A stretch of 64,000 bases of DNA, taken from assembly GCA_029194725.1 (NCBI GenBank), contig JARFXQ010000006.1, positions 1 to 64,000 of the forward strand, written 5' to 3'. Below are positions 16,605 to 26,695 of the stretch, in pieces. The notes beneath the pieces are model-generated. The model saw nothing but the letters and a program-made list of their open reading frames with translations, did no database searches and was not told the DNA's origin. The position numbers and the translations under genes were made by a program. Source of the DNA: Nitrospira sp. Its GTDB lineage: Bacteria > Nitrospirota > Nitrospiria > Nitrospirales > Nitrospiraceae. Each line of letters opens with the position of its first letter. Positions within the stretch are counted from its first letter, which is position 1.

Positions 16605-18367
16605 GCAACGCGTCCACCATTCCCACGCCTGCCACCCCGGATGTCTGCACCGTGTCCGTGCTGGTGGACGGATCGGAAATCCCGGGCTCGTATCATGTGT
16701 TGGCGGTGTCCGTGACGCGGGAATTGAATCGTATTCCCACGGCCGTGATCCAGCTGAGGGACGGGGAAGCCTCTCGGTCGACGTTCGAGCTGAGCAACAG
16801 CGACCACTTTGTGCCGGGCAAAAAGATCGACATTCAGCTCGGTTATCGCTCGCAAAACGAGTCGGTGTTTAAAGGGATCGTGGTGAAGCATGGGATCAAA
16901 GTACGCAAGAGCGGGAGCCTGCTGATCGTCGAGTGCCGCGATGAAGCCGTGAAGATGACGAGCGGCGTGAAAAGCCGGTATTTCTCGGATAAGAAGGACA
17001 GCGACATCATGGAGGAGATCATCGCCTCACATGAGTTGCAGAAAGAAGTGACTGCGACCAGACCGGATCTCAAAGAGGTCGTTCAGTATGAGTCTACCGA
17101 TTGGGATTTTCTGCTGTGCCGCGCGGAAGCCAACGGGCAAGTCGTACTCGTCGAGGACGGAAAGATCACCGTCGCCCCGCCGGTGACGAGCGGAGACCCG
17201 GTTGTGGCCGTCCGATACGGGGCGACGTTGCTGGAATTGGATGCGGAAATCGATGCGCGTTGGCAGAGCAAGGGCATCAAGGCCAGTTCTTGGAATGCGA
17301 CCGATCAAGAGGTGATCGAAGCCGAGGCCACAGAACCTTCCACGACGGGCAACGGCAATCTCACGCCCGCCGTGTTAGCCGATGTGATCGGCGGCGATGC
17401 GTACGAGATCAGGCACGGCGGCAAACTGGGCCAACCTGAGCTCCAGGCCTGGGCCGATGGACGGCTGCTGAAGGAACGGCTCGCCAAGATGCGCGGGAGA
17501 GCAAGATTTCAGGGTTTCGCCGGAGTGGCGGCCGGGAACCTTATCGAAGTGACCGGCATCGGCGAGCGGTGCGAGGGCAATCTCTATGTGTCCGGTGTGC
17601 GCCACACGGTCGCCGACGGCAATTGGGAAACGGATGTCCAGTTCGGATTGAACATTGAACCCTTTGCTGAAACGTACAATCTCCGGCCCTTGCCCGCCGC
17701 CGGTTTGCTTCCTGCGGTCAGCGGCCTGCAAATCGGCGTGGTCACGGTATTGGAGAACGATCCGGAAGGGGAGGATCGCATCAAGGTGCGGCTGCCGTTG
17801 ATCAGCCCGGCCGAAGAAGGCATCTGGGCGCGCATCGCGACCCTGGATGCCGGCAAGGATCGCGGCACATTTTTTCGTCCAGAGGTCGGGGACGAAGTGG
17901 TGGTCGGTTTTCTCAACGATGATCCGCGCCACCCTGTCGTCCTCGGGATGTGCCACAGCAGCGCCAAGCCGGCCCCTGAGCTGGCCGAGGACGTCAACAA
18001 TCGGAAAGGGTATGTCAGCCGGGAAAAGATGCGGATCGTGTTCGATGATGAGAAGAAAAGCATCGTGCTCGACACTCCAGCCGGTAATACCCTGAGTCTG
18101 TCTGAAGATGACAAGGGCATCCAAATCAAAGACCAGAACGGCAACTCGGTGACGCTCGATGACGGCGGCATTACAATCGAAAGCGCCAAAGATCTGGCGT
18201 TGAAAGCCGCCAAAGATATCAAGATCGAGGGAATGAACATTGAGGTCAAGGCCCAGACTTCCCTCAAGGTGGCTGGAACGGCGAGCGCTGAAGTCTCCGG
18301 TGCCAGCATGACGATCAAAGGCAGCGCGACGACCGTCATCCAGGGCGGCGTGGTGCAGATCAATTGA
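16601..18367 (+). CDS. VgrG-like central spike protein (Pvc8-like)
   Basis: This 588-residue trimeric spike combines a gp27-like part (about residues 1-360) with a gp5 OB-fold domain (about 375-455; GVVTVLENDPEGEDRIKVRL and DEVVVGFLNDDPRHPVVLG). A C-terminal beta-helix of short repeats follows (for example KDLALKAAKDIKIEGMNIEV). It initiates at GTG within the end of the LysM gene. The beta-helix ends shortly before the PAAR gene, which would tip it. Confidence 0.95.
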   Translation: MSNASTIPTPATPDVCTVSVLVDGSEIPGSYHVLAVSVTRELNRIPTAVIQLRDGEASRSTFELSNSDHFVPGKKIDIQLGYRSQNESVFKGIVVKHGIKVRKSGSLLIVECRDEAVKMTSGVKSRYFSDKKDSDIMEEIIASHELQKEVTATRPDLKEVVQYESTDWDFLLCRAEANGQVVLVEDGKITVAPPVTSGDPVVAVRYGATLLELDAEIDARWQSKGIKASSWNATDQEVIEAEATEPSTTGNGNLTPAVLADVIGGDAYEIRHGGKLGQPELQAWADGRLLKERLAKMRGRARFQGFAGVAAGNLIEVTGIGERCEGNLYVSGVRHTVADGNWETDVQFGLNIEPFAETYNLRPLPAAGLLPAVSGLQIGVVTVLENDPEGEDRIKVRLPLISPAEEGIWARIATLDAGKDRGTFFRPEVGDEVVVGFLNDDPRHPVVLGMCHSSAKPAPELAEDVNNRKGYVSREKMRIVFDDEKKSIVLDTPAGNTLSLSEDDKGIQIKDQNGNSVTLDDGGITIESAKDLALKAAKDIKIEGMNIEVKAQTSLKVAGTASAEVSGASMTIKGSATTVIQGGVVQIN

Positions 18368-18388
18368 TCCAGAAAGGCAGGTCCTACC

Positions 18389-18658
18389 ATGCTTCCCGCT
18401 GCACGAGTGAGCGATCTCATCGTGAGCACGGCAACATCAGGGATTCCGACCCCCATCATTCCGCCCGGTGCGCCGACAGTCTTGATCGGGGGCCTTCCCG
18501 CGGCACGGATGGGTGATACGTGCGGAGTCGATGCCATCGTCAAGGGCTCCGCAACGGTACTGATTGGCGGAATGCCTGCGGCCAGAGTCGCTGATCTTAC
18601 TGCGGCGGGCGGCGCCATCATGCCGCCGGGCGCGCCGACGGTGCTGATCGGCGGGTAG
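18389..18658 (+). CDS. PAAR-domain spike tip (Pvc10-like)
   Basis: This 89-residue protein forms the sharp tip capping the spike trimer. Internal repeats are evident: PPGAPTVLIGGLPAARMGD, TVLIGGMPAARVADL and PPGAPTVLIGG. It has no toxin extension, so cargo is not carried as a PAAR fusion here. It is located directly after the spike gene. Confidence 0.95.
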   Translation: MLPAARVSDLIVSTATSGIPTPIIPPGAPTVLIGGLPAARMGDTCGVDAIVKGSATVLIGGMPAARVADLTAAGGAIMPPGAPTVLIGG

Positions 18659-18672
18659 GAATTGTTGCGAAC

Positions 18673-19116
18673 ATGAATCGTCCATTTCTCGGTCGAGGAT
18701 GGTCATTCCCTCCAACCTTCAATCGCGACCGGGCCGGTGTGGAGATGCTGGAGGAAGAGGCGGACATTGCGTCAAGCCTTGAGGTGTTGCTTACGACCGC
18801 TCGGGGTGAGCGGGTCATGTTGCCGCAATATGGCTGCAATCTGGAGGAATTGGCGTTTGAAAGTTTGGATACGCGTATGAAGACGCTGATGGCCGACAAG
18901 GTGGAGTCCGCCATCCTGTATCACGAGCCGCGTATCGAATTGGAACTGGTCCGCCTGGACGACAGCCAGGACCTGGAGGGCGTGGTGTTGATCGAAGTGA
19001 CGTACCGCGTCAAATCGACGAACTCCCGCTTCAATTTCGTCTTCCCCTACTATAGGAGAGAAGGCACGGACATTAACCTGACCACCACCGTGAATCTATT
19101 GCCCGACAATGTGTGA
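18673..19116 (+). CDS. Baseplate wedge protein gp25/GPW family (Pvc9-like)
   Basis: This 147-residue lysozyme-like wedge protein resembles T4 gp25. Typical stretches are LGRGWSFPPTF, DIASSLEVLLTTARGERVML and PQYGCNLEELAFESLD. It initiates sheath assembly at the baseplate. It ends 3 bases before the large baseplate gene. Confidence 0.95.
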   Translation: MNRPFLGRGWSFPPTFNRDRAGVEMLEEEADIASSLEVLLTTARGERVMLPQYGCNLEELAFESLDTRMKTLMADKVESAILYHEPRIELELVRLDDSQDLEGVVLIEVTYRVKSTNSRFNFVFPYYRREGTDINLTTTVNLLPDNV

Positions 19117-19119
19117 TGT

Positions 19120-22100
19120 ATGACGGCGCCCGCTGACTGTTCGTACAACACAGACCCGCTCAAGCTCGTCCGGGAAGGCACCAGCCAGGACCAGCGCATT
19201 TCCGCCACGCTGGATCCGCGGTATGCCCCGGTGGATGAGCGCAGCCCGGCGCACGGCATGGTGTTTGCGCGCGCCTATTCGGAGTTTTTGAAATATTACA
19301 ACTCAAGCAATATCGAGGCGGGCAACTGGGACCCGTTTTTCAGTGAGGATGTCTCGGTCCAGTTGGCCGGCGCGGCGGTGGAGGACGTGCAGCACTACCG
19401 GCAACAGGTCCAAGAATATGCTGCTTTTTTGAACGACCGCCACAACCAGAACAATACGACCGGTTTACGCGACCGCGTGGACTTTCTTTTCAGTTGCGGC
19501 GCGACATTGGCGATCCGGCTCAACCGATTCTCCGAACAACTGCCGGAGGAAATCGCTCTACGGAATGCGCTGCGTCAGCTCGTACAGAGTCAACTGGCGC
19601 CAGCGCTCAAGCGTCTGATCGCCTATCATAAGGGCGGCGAGACGATCGTCGATGCCGAGCGGCCGCTCAACGATGTCCCCCATGAAAAAGCGGCGCCGCT
19701 TCGTATCTTGGGCAGGGACGCCCTGAAATGGTCTGAGTTGGCCACGGCGAACCTGTCCAAGGATTGGACGGGAGGAATTGATTGGGCCGCGTATTACGCC
19801 GCGGTTGTAGCGGATGCTGCAGTGTATGGGAACCTGTCCGGGACGACGGTGTTTGAGCGGGTGAACCACCTCGCGACTCATAATCTCTTTACCTCGGTGC
19901 TGGATCAATTCCTGAAAGTGTATGCGCGCGCGGTCGGGGAAGCCAACCTCGCATTGGAACGGACGTTGATGAATTGGGACCGCCATGAGCCTCATTACGC
20001 CCTGTTCTTGGCTTTTCTCCGCCTGTTCGAGCATGCCCGAGCGGAAGCCAATACGCTGACCGGACGTCATCTCGACTTCTATTATCGGCAGATTCTCCGG
20101 CTGAAAGAAAAAGCCGCAGAACCGGGACATGCGCATGTGCTGGTGGAATTGGCCAGGCAAGCCGGCATGTACGAACTGAAGGCCGGGGACCTGTTCAAGG
20201 CGGGGAAGGATGGCCTCGGCCGCGATGTCTTTTTTGCGAATGACCGCGATGTGGTTGTGAACCAGGCGAAAGTGGCGGTGCTGAAAACCGTCTATCGCCA
20301 CGGCAACGAGCCGGTCGGCAACGGGGCGAACAAGAATTTGCAGGCAGGCCGTCTCTATGCTTCCCCGATGAGCAATTCAGTTGACGGGCTGGGCGCGCCG
20401 CTGACGACCGCCGATCAATCCTGGCATCCCTTTCATAATAAGAGTTATGTCGATGGGAAACTAAGCGAAATTCGAATGCCCAAGGCGGAAGTAGGCTTCG
20501 CGATCGCCTCGCACTATCTCTGGATGGCGGAGGGGACCAGGACGATCACGGTGACTTTCGCTATTTCCGGCTCATCGGGGGCGGTGAGCGCTGACACAGC
20601 AGATCTGGGTTGTTTTCTGACCTCTGAGAAAGGCTGGATTGAAGCAGCGGATCTGAATCTGTCCACGGAAAAGAATGGAGGTTTGCGCTTGGACTGTACG
20701 CTATCCGGAGCAGATCCAGCGGTCACCCCATATCTCTCCAAGACACATGGATATAATTTTGCGACGGATCTGCCAGTCTTATTGGTCAAGCTTCGGTCGC
20801 GAGATGACGTGACGTATCTCTACGAGGATCTTCAGGATGCGGTTGTAGACCAGATCACGTTACAGGTCCAGGTCGAGGGCCTTAAGACGCTTGCCGTGTC
20901 TAACGATTTTGGCCCGGTTGATACGTCGAAGCCCTTTCAGCCGTTCGGAGCTTTGCCCATCGCTGGGAGCTCTCTAATCATCGGCTCTAAAGAAATGTTT
21001 CAGAAGGGCCTCTCTACGGCCTCAATCAAGGTGAAATGGTTGGTTGACCCACAGCCTTACAAGACTGCACCTACTATCAGCATTGACTTCTTAAGTGGTG
21101 GTCAGTGGAGTTCTTCTGATATTCCGCAAACTGGAGTCGGCTCGATTGAATACGCCCTCACGAACAATCTCACTGCGTCTGTTGTGGATGAGCCCGATTT
21201 AAGTCCGAATGAATTCTATACTACGACCTCTCGACATGGTTTCGTACGACTCAAACTAAGCAGCGATTTCGGCCAAGCTGACTATCAAGCTTCCATCTTA
21301 GACTTTATCAAGCGATTAAATGATGCCGATACCAAGAATGACGACCCTCCTGGGACCCCGCCCGTTGGACCTTCGATGAGTGAACTGTCTATGGACTACA
21401 CCGCTGTACAAACACTCACGTTAAATTCAGTCGGGGCGGATCCGAGCGCGTCGGCCCAGACCCGCTTCTTCCACGTCGGGCCGTTCGGCCAAGCCGAACA
21501 GCATCCAATACTGAACAGCGCGTCGAAGGTCTACCTGCTCCCGCAGTTTAAGGAGCAAGCGGGCCATAACGAAGCCGAATTGTACATCGGCGTGACCGGC
21601 CTCAAACCTCCCCAAAATCTCACGCTGCTCTTTCAAGTGGCCGACGGGACGGCCGACCCCCTTTCCGAAAAGCCGGACCCGCATCTCCATTGGAGCTATT
21701 TGCGCGCCGACGAGTGGGTATCATTTGCAAACGGCGATGTCGCGGATGAAACGGGAGGGTTTCTCGATTCCGGCATCGTGACCCTGGCGATGCCGAGGGA
21801 CGCTTCGGATTCGAATACTCTGTTGCCCAGCGGGATGCACTGGATCCGGGCAGCGGTCGTCTCGGGAAGTGACGCCGTCTGTCGCCTCACCATGGTCGCC
21901 GCCCAGGGGTTGAGAGCGACATTTACCGACAAGCACAACGATCCCGCGTTTTCGGCCAAGGTGTTGCCGGCCGGCACGATCAGCAAGCTCGACCAACCTA
22001 CTGCGGCCGTCAAGACCATTACGCAGCCGTTCAGTACATTCGGCGGAAGAGGAGCGGAAGCGGCCACGGCATTCTATGCACGCATCAGCGAACGGCTGCG

Positions 22101-22794
22101 GCACAAGGATCGCGCCATCGCGTTGTGGGATTACGAGCGGTTAATCCTGGAAGCGTTTCCGCAACTCTATAGGGCCAAGTGCCTGAACCATACCCGGTAT
22201 GAACCCACGGAAGATGGCTCGGGCATCTACAAAGAATTGGCGCCCGGCCACGTCACGGTCGTGACCATCCCGAACCAGCGGTTTCAAAACCTGCGCGATC
22301 CGTTGCGGCCCTATACGAGCTTGGGTCTGTTGGAAGAGATCGGACGGTTCTTACGCAAGCGACTATCTTGTTTCGTTAACCTGCATGTGAAGAACCCCCA
22401 GTTTGAAGAGGTTCTCGTCAGTTGCGGCGTGCGTTTGCGCGAGGGGTTGGACGAGACCTTCTATGAAACGAAGTTGCAGGAAGCGATCACTCGTTTCCTG
22501 TCGCCCTGGGCGTTCCCCGGCGGCGGTCATCCATCATTTGGCGGGAAGATCTATAAGTCCGTCTTGATCAATTTTGTGGAAGACCAGCCCTACGTGGACT
22601 ACGTCACGGACTTTCAGTTGTTCCATGAGTTTGTCGACGGCGATGGGGTACAGCAGAAGAAAGAGGGGAATGAGGTGGAAGGCTCGAAGGCCGTATCCAT
22701 TTTGGTTTCTGTGCCGGCCGAACAGCATGATGTGCGAATAATCAAACCCATCGCGGAAAAGGCATCTGCCGAGCAATGTCCGTGTGAAGCATGA
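19120..22794 (+). CDS. Baseplate J/gp6-like protein (Pvc11-like), very large
   Basis: This 1224-residue wedge protein has a C-terminal part typical of baseplate J (RLRHKDRAIALWDYERLILE, then the beta-strand-rich CVNLHVKNPQFEEVLVSCGV). The N-terminal half is helical. A central segment from about residue 500 to 770 (nt 20620-21420) is noticeably AT-richer than its surroundings and appears to be an inserted or exchanged beta-rich region. The stop overlaps the next start (ATGA). Confidence 0.85.
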   Translation: MTAPADCSYNTDPLKLVREGTSQDQRISATLDPRYAPVDERSPAHGMVFARAYSEFLKYYNSSNIEAGNWDPFFSEDVSVQLAGAAVEDVQHYRQQVQEYAAFLNDRHNQNNTTGLRDRVDFLFSCGATLAIRLNRFSEQLPEEIALRNALRQLVQSQLAPALKRLIAYHKGGETIVDAERPLNDVPHEKAAPLRILGRDALKWSELATANLSKDWTGGIDWAAYYAAVVADAAVYGNLSGTTVFERVNHLATHNLFTSVLDQFLKVYARAVGEANLALERTLMNWDRHEPHYALFLAFLRLFEHARAEANTLTGRHLDFYYRQILRLKEKAAEPGHAHVLVELARQAGMYELKAGDLFKAGKDGLGRDVFFANDRDVVVNQAKVAVLKTVYRHGNEPVGNGANKNLQAGRLYASPMSNSVDGLGAPLTTADQSWHPFHNKSYVDGKLSEIRMPKAEVGFAIASHYLWMAEGTRTITVTFAISGSSGAVSADTADLGCFLTSEKGWIEAADLNLSTEKNGGLRLDCTLSGADPAVTPYLSKTHGYNFATDLPVLLVKLRSRDDVTYLYEDLQDAVVDQITLQVQVEGLKTLAVSNDFGPVDTSKPFQPFGALPIAGSSLIIGSKEMFQKGLSTASIKVKWLVDPQPYKTAPTISIDFLSGGQWSSSDIPQTGVGSIEYALTNNLTASVVDEPDLSPNEFYTTTSRHGFVRLKLSSDFGQADYQASILDFIKRLNDADTKNDDPPGTPPVGPSMSELSMDYTAVQTLTLNSVGADPSASAQTRFFHVGPFGQAEQHPILNSASKVYLLPQFKEQAGHNEAELYIGVTGLKPPQNLTLLFQVADGTADPLSEKPDPHLHWSYLRADEWVSFANGDVADETGGFLDSGIVTLAMPRDASDSNTLLPSGMHWIRAAVVSGSDAVCRLTMVAAQGLRATFTDKHNDPAFSAKVLPAGTISKLDQPTAAVKTITQPFSTFGGRGAEAATAFYARISERLRHKDRAIALWDYERLILEAFPQLYRAKCLNHTRYEPTEDGSGIYKELAPGHVTVVTIPNQRFQNLRDPLRPYTSLGLLEEIGRFLRKRLSCFVNLHVKNPQFEEVLVSCGVRLREGLDETFYETKLQEAITRFLSPWAFPGGGHPSFGGKIYKSVLINFVEDQPYVDYVTDFQLFHEFVDGDGVQQKKEGNEVEGSKAVSILVSVPAEQHDVRIIKPIAEKASAEQCPCEA

Positions 22795-25700
22795 ACCGGC
22801 TGCCCACCACCATTCCGAAGCGGCCTGAATTCAAACCGGCGCAGGACTACTATCGCCTCCGCCGGGATGGCATCGGCCATATCGAACGGATGGGGAGCGC
22901 ACTATGGACGGATTACAACACCCACGACCCTGGTGTCACCATCCTGGAATCGCTGTGCTATGCCCTGACCGACTTGGCCTACCGGACCGGTTGGGATATT
23001 CAAGATCTCCTCGCGCCCGCCACCCCCGCGGCCGATCCCACCCATCCATTCCCGAGTCAGCCGTTCTTTACGGCCAGAGAGATCTTACCCGTCAATCCCT
23101 GGACACCCGACGATTACCGCCGTCTGCTCATCGACCTCGATACGATCCGGAACGCCTGGGTCTCCTGTAAACAATGTGCCTGCGATGTCTACTACTACGC
23201 TTGGTGCGAAAAGGATCAATTGGTTCTGTCGTATCAGAAACCCGCGAATCCGCTCCTTCAAGCCAAGAAAGTTGAAACGCTCGGTTTCTACGAGGTCCTC
23301 CTTGAGCTGGAAAGCGATCCGGAATTGGGAGATCTCAACGACCGAAAGCTGGAACATTCCTACAATCTGTTTGATAGCGACGGAAAGCCTCACCCTGTGA
23401 TCCTGGAGCTGCGATTTCCTGATTGGGGGTTGGGAGCCGGAGATAAGCGGGACTTGTTTGTGAACAGCGACGATGCATTCACCGGGGAAAAGGGAGCCTC
23501 ATTTCAGCTCAAAGTATTACATCTTGGAGCAACCAAAACCTACAATGTGCTGACCGATCCGGCCTTGGATGAGGCGGCGCGCAATGCCTACCTCCAGAAA
23601 CATTGGCGCAGCGTCTTCTATGTCAGTTTTGAAATCACGCTCATGCCCGGCGGCCAACACGTGGTCATTCCCTATGCGGCGCTGCGCATCTTCGGAGATG
23701 CCTTTGCCAAGGGCCAGGGAGCGGTCGCCGGCTTGAAAGCTATTCTGGAAGACCGAACCACCGCGGGCTTTATCCAGCGATACCGTCAAAAACTGCTCAG
23801 AGTAGATCAGGCGGTGATGAACGCCAAATCCTGTCTGCAGGCTCATCGAAATTTGGATGAAGACTATTGCCGGATTTCTGGAATTGAGGTGGATGATGTG
23901 GCGGTCTGCGCAGATGTGGAAGTTCTGCCCGATGCGGATATCGAGCTGGTGCAGGCAAAGATCTGGTTTGAGATCGAGCAGTATTTCAATCCGCAAGTCC
24001 CATTTTACAGCCTGAAGGAGTTGATGGATGCCGGGATGCCGGTGGAGGACATGTTCAATGGTCCGAACCTGGAGAGCGGGTTCATCAAGGCAAGTGACTT
24101 GGAAGCGGCCGAGCTCAAAAGCGAACTGCGCACATCGGATATCGTGAATCGACTGATGGATATTGAAGGAGTCGTGGCGGTCAACAATCTCCTCCTGACC
24201 AAATATGACGCGGAGGGGCATATCGTGAAGGGCGCAGCCGATCCCACTTGGCAGGACGGCCAGAACGGCGGACCCGTCTTTGAGCCAGGCAAAGCGAGCG
24301 CGTCCTGGCTGCTGGTCATCGGCGACAGACACCAGCCGCGCCTCTATCACAACCTGTCACGATTCCTGTTTTCTAAAAACGGCCTGCCGTTCCTGCCGCG
24401 CAAGGATGAGGCCTCTGACACCTTCGTTCAACTGCGCGGCGAGGCGGAGCGTCCCAAGCTCCACGGTCCGCCTGAAGACTTGCCCATTCCCGTCGGGACA
24501 TTCTGTCATCCGGAGGACTACGCTCCGATCCAATATGGGTTTCCGTTGACCTATGGAATCGGTCGCGAAGGGCTGCCTGCGCACGCGTCGCCTGCTCGTC
24601 GGGCTCAAGCGAAGCAGATGAAAGCTTACCTGATGGTGTTCGAGCAACTGCTCGGCAATGCGGTTGCTCAAATCGCGAACACGGCGAAGTTATTCTCCCT
24701 CGACCCGACAGTGGACCGCACCTATTTCGTCAAGGAATTCAATGAGGCGATGATTCAAGGTTATGCGGAGCTGATCGGCAGTGGTTTCAATATGGCGGAG
24801 CTCGAACAGATGGCAGAGACCCTGCCGGAGTTCCACGAACGGCGCAATCGTTTTCTCGACCATATCATGGCGCGATTCGGCGAGCAGTTCGGCGAATATG
24901 CCCTGTTGCTGACGAAGCTGCATGGCGAGCAGGTGGCGCTTGACCGATTGATTGCCGACAAGATTTCCTTTGTGAACGCCTACCCGCTCGTCAGCCGCGA
25001 CCGAGGAAAGGCGTTCGATTATACGCGAGATCCCTGTTCACCAGGGAATATTCCAGGCCTGAAGAAGCGCGTCAGCCTCCTGCTGGGCTATCCGGATCTG
25101 ACATTTTCCTGGACTGTCGCGACTCCCGTCGTTGATCAATATCCGGTCACCTTTAGGTTGATAGATCGGAATGCGGCGGTCTGGCTGGAAGGCGGTCTGA
25201 CCGTGACATCAACCGGTCCCGACCGTGCGACGCACCAAGCGTTTCGGGACATCATCAGGCGAATGATCCTGATCGAAGCCTATGACATTGTGCCGGAGGC
25301 CGGCCGATTTCGACTCAAGGTCAAGGATGAGAACGGCAATGTCCTCGGCCAGCATCCGGTATTGTTCCAAACGATGTCGGATGCGAACGGCTTGAGGGAC
25401 GAGCTGGTGGGCTGGAGCAGCAACGAACGAGCCGTCGTCGTCGAGCATATATTATTGCGTCCGAAGTTCCCGGGTGATGCGCTCTTCCCCGCCTGCACCG
25501 ATGGCCCATGCAACACCTGTGGCGACGAGGATCCCTATTCCTTTCGTTTGACGTTCGTCATGCCGGGCTGGACTGCGCCGTTCACCACAAACTTGGAGAT
25601 GCGCGACTTTGCCGATCGAACCATCCGCCAGGAAACTCCTTCGCACCTCCTCGGTAAGACCTGCTGGGTCGGCAACGACGGCTTTATTGAAAACCCGTGC

Positions 25701-26669
25701 GACCCGGTCATCGATGAATTGGCGGAGTTGTTGATAACGAAGGGACGGACGAACGGGAATACCAAGCCGACAGAGACCGATGTCTGTCGTTGCGCCCTGG
25801 CCATTTACAAGGCGTTCAGTCACGTCTTTCAGAAATGGTATGAGGACAAGTCCCTGACCTATTTCCATTCCGACGCTTTGGCCGAACTGCTGGGGACAGA
25901 ATTCCGTGCGACGGTCAATCCCGCCGACGTGGCCTGCGCCGTGGTTCTGGATGAGGCCCTTTGGGCCGACATTCTCGTGATCATGGTGAAGCACTTTGGT
26001 CACGTCGTGCTGGCGGGTTGGCAGTTTGAGCGGTTTGAAGAGGCCTGGTGCAAATGGCTCGAGGTCAACGCCGGGTTCGATTGGACGGAAGAACGGGTGC
26101 AGGATCGCGTAGTAGCTCTGCTGCGTGCCAATCTCAAGACTGACCCTGGCGCGAAAACGCCCGACAAGGATGAATTATGCAAGTGCGCTGCAGCCATCGT
26201 GACGAAATACGGCATAGCCTTTCATAGTTGGATGGACGCGAGTATGAAAGCGGGGACGGCTTTCGAAAGTTTCCCTCCGTTTGTTCCTGATCCGATTACG
26301 CTGTGCGCCGGGCTGACTTTCCAGCCCGGCACTGACACCTCCATCGCTGCGCTGCTGAAAGACCGCTACGAGGCCTACAAAGAAACCTCGTATCGTCTGT
26401 GGATCGTCGTGAATCTGCTGGCGAGTCTGAGCAACACCTATCCTGGCGCGAGATTACACGATTGCGATGGAGGGAGCGATGAGAACCCCGTGCGTCTGGG
26501 GAAGACGGCCTTGGGTACATACCCGCTCAGGAACACAGTGTCACCGTCCGATTCTCCCGGACCAGCACCCTCCGATCGCTCAACCACACAGCCGCGGGCG
26601 AGCGGACGCCAAACAAAGACCAAGCCTGCGAAACCTCTTAAGAACGGGAAACGCAAACGTCGTTCATAA
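22791..26669 (+). CDS. Large baseplate protein (Pvc12/gp7-like)
   Basis: This 1292-residue protein follows the gp6-like gene with a 4-base overlap. The N-terminus has the family pattern LWTDYNTHDPGVTILESLCY ALTDLAYRTG seen in Pvc12-like proteins, including the conserved NTHDPGVT segment. The C-terminal third has cysteine pairs (DGPCNTCGDED, then several LCKCA/VCRCA helices), which look like small tandem helical modules. A basic tail ends in KNGKRKRRS. It is probably the second wedge component of the baseplate. Confidence 0.8.
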   Translation: MNRLPTTIPKRPEFKPAQDYYRLRRDGIGHIERMGSALWTDYNTHDPGVTILESLCYALTDLAYRTGWDIQDLLAPATPAADPTHPFPSQPFFTAREILPVNPWTPDDYRRLLIDLDTIRNAWVSCKQCACDVYYYAWCEKDQLVLSYQKPANPLLQAKKVETLGFYEVLLELESDPELGDLNDRKLEHSYNLFDSDGKPHPVILELRFPDWGLGAGDKRDLFVNSDDAFTGEKGASFQLKVLHLGATKTYNVLTDPALDEAARNAYLQKHWRSVFYVSFEITLMPGGQHVVIPYAALRIFGDAFAKGQGAVAGLKAILEDRTTAGFIQRYRQKLLRVDQAVMNAKSCLQAHRNLDEDYCRISGIEVDDVAVCADVEVLPDADIELVQAKIWFEIEQYFNPQVPFYSLKELMDAGMPVEDMFNGPNLESGFIKASDLEAAELKSELRTSDIVNRLMDIEGVVAVNNLLLTKYDAEGHIVKGAADPTWQDGQNGGPVFEPGKASASWLLVIGDRHQPRLYHNLSRFLFSKNGLPFLPRKDEASDTFVQLRGEAERPKLHGPPEDLPIPVGTFCHPEDYAPIQYGFPLTYGIGREGLPAHASPARRAQAKQMKAYLMVFEQLLGNAVAQIANTAKLFSLDPTVDRTYFVKEFNEAMIQGYAELIGSGFNMAELEQMAETLPEFHERRNRFLDHIMARFGEQFGEYALLLTKLHGEQVALDRLIADKISFVNAYPLVSRDRGKAFDYTRDPCSPGNIPGLKKRVSLLLGYPDLTFSWTVATPVVDQYPVTFRLIDRNAAVWLEGGLTVTSTGPDRATHQAFRDIIRRMILIEAYDIVPEAGRFRLKVKDENGNVLGQHPVLFQTMSDANGLRDELVGWSSNERAVVVEHILLRPKFPGDALFPACTDGPCNTCGDEDPYSFRLTFVMPGWTAPFTTNLEMRDFADRTIRQETPSHLLGKTCWVGNDGFIENPCDPVIDELAELLITKGRTNGNTKPTETDVCRCALAIYKAFSHVFQKWYEDKSLTYFHSDALAELLGTEFRATVNPADVACAVVLDEALWADILVIMVKHFGHVVLAGWQFERFEEAWCKWLEVNAGFDWTEERVQDRVVALLRANLKTDPGAKTPDKDELCKCAAAIVTKYGIAFHSWMDASMKAGTAFESFPPFVPDPITLCAGLTFQPGTDTSIAALLKDRYEAYKETSYRLWIVVNLLASLSNTYPGARLHDCDGGSDENPVRLGKTALGTYPLRNTVSPSDSPGPAPSDRSTTQPRASGRQTKTKPAKPLKNGKRKRRS

Positions 26670-26695
26670 ACCTTTTTGATCGCGGTGACGTCGCC

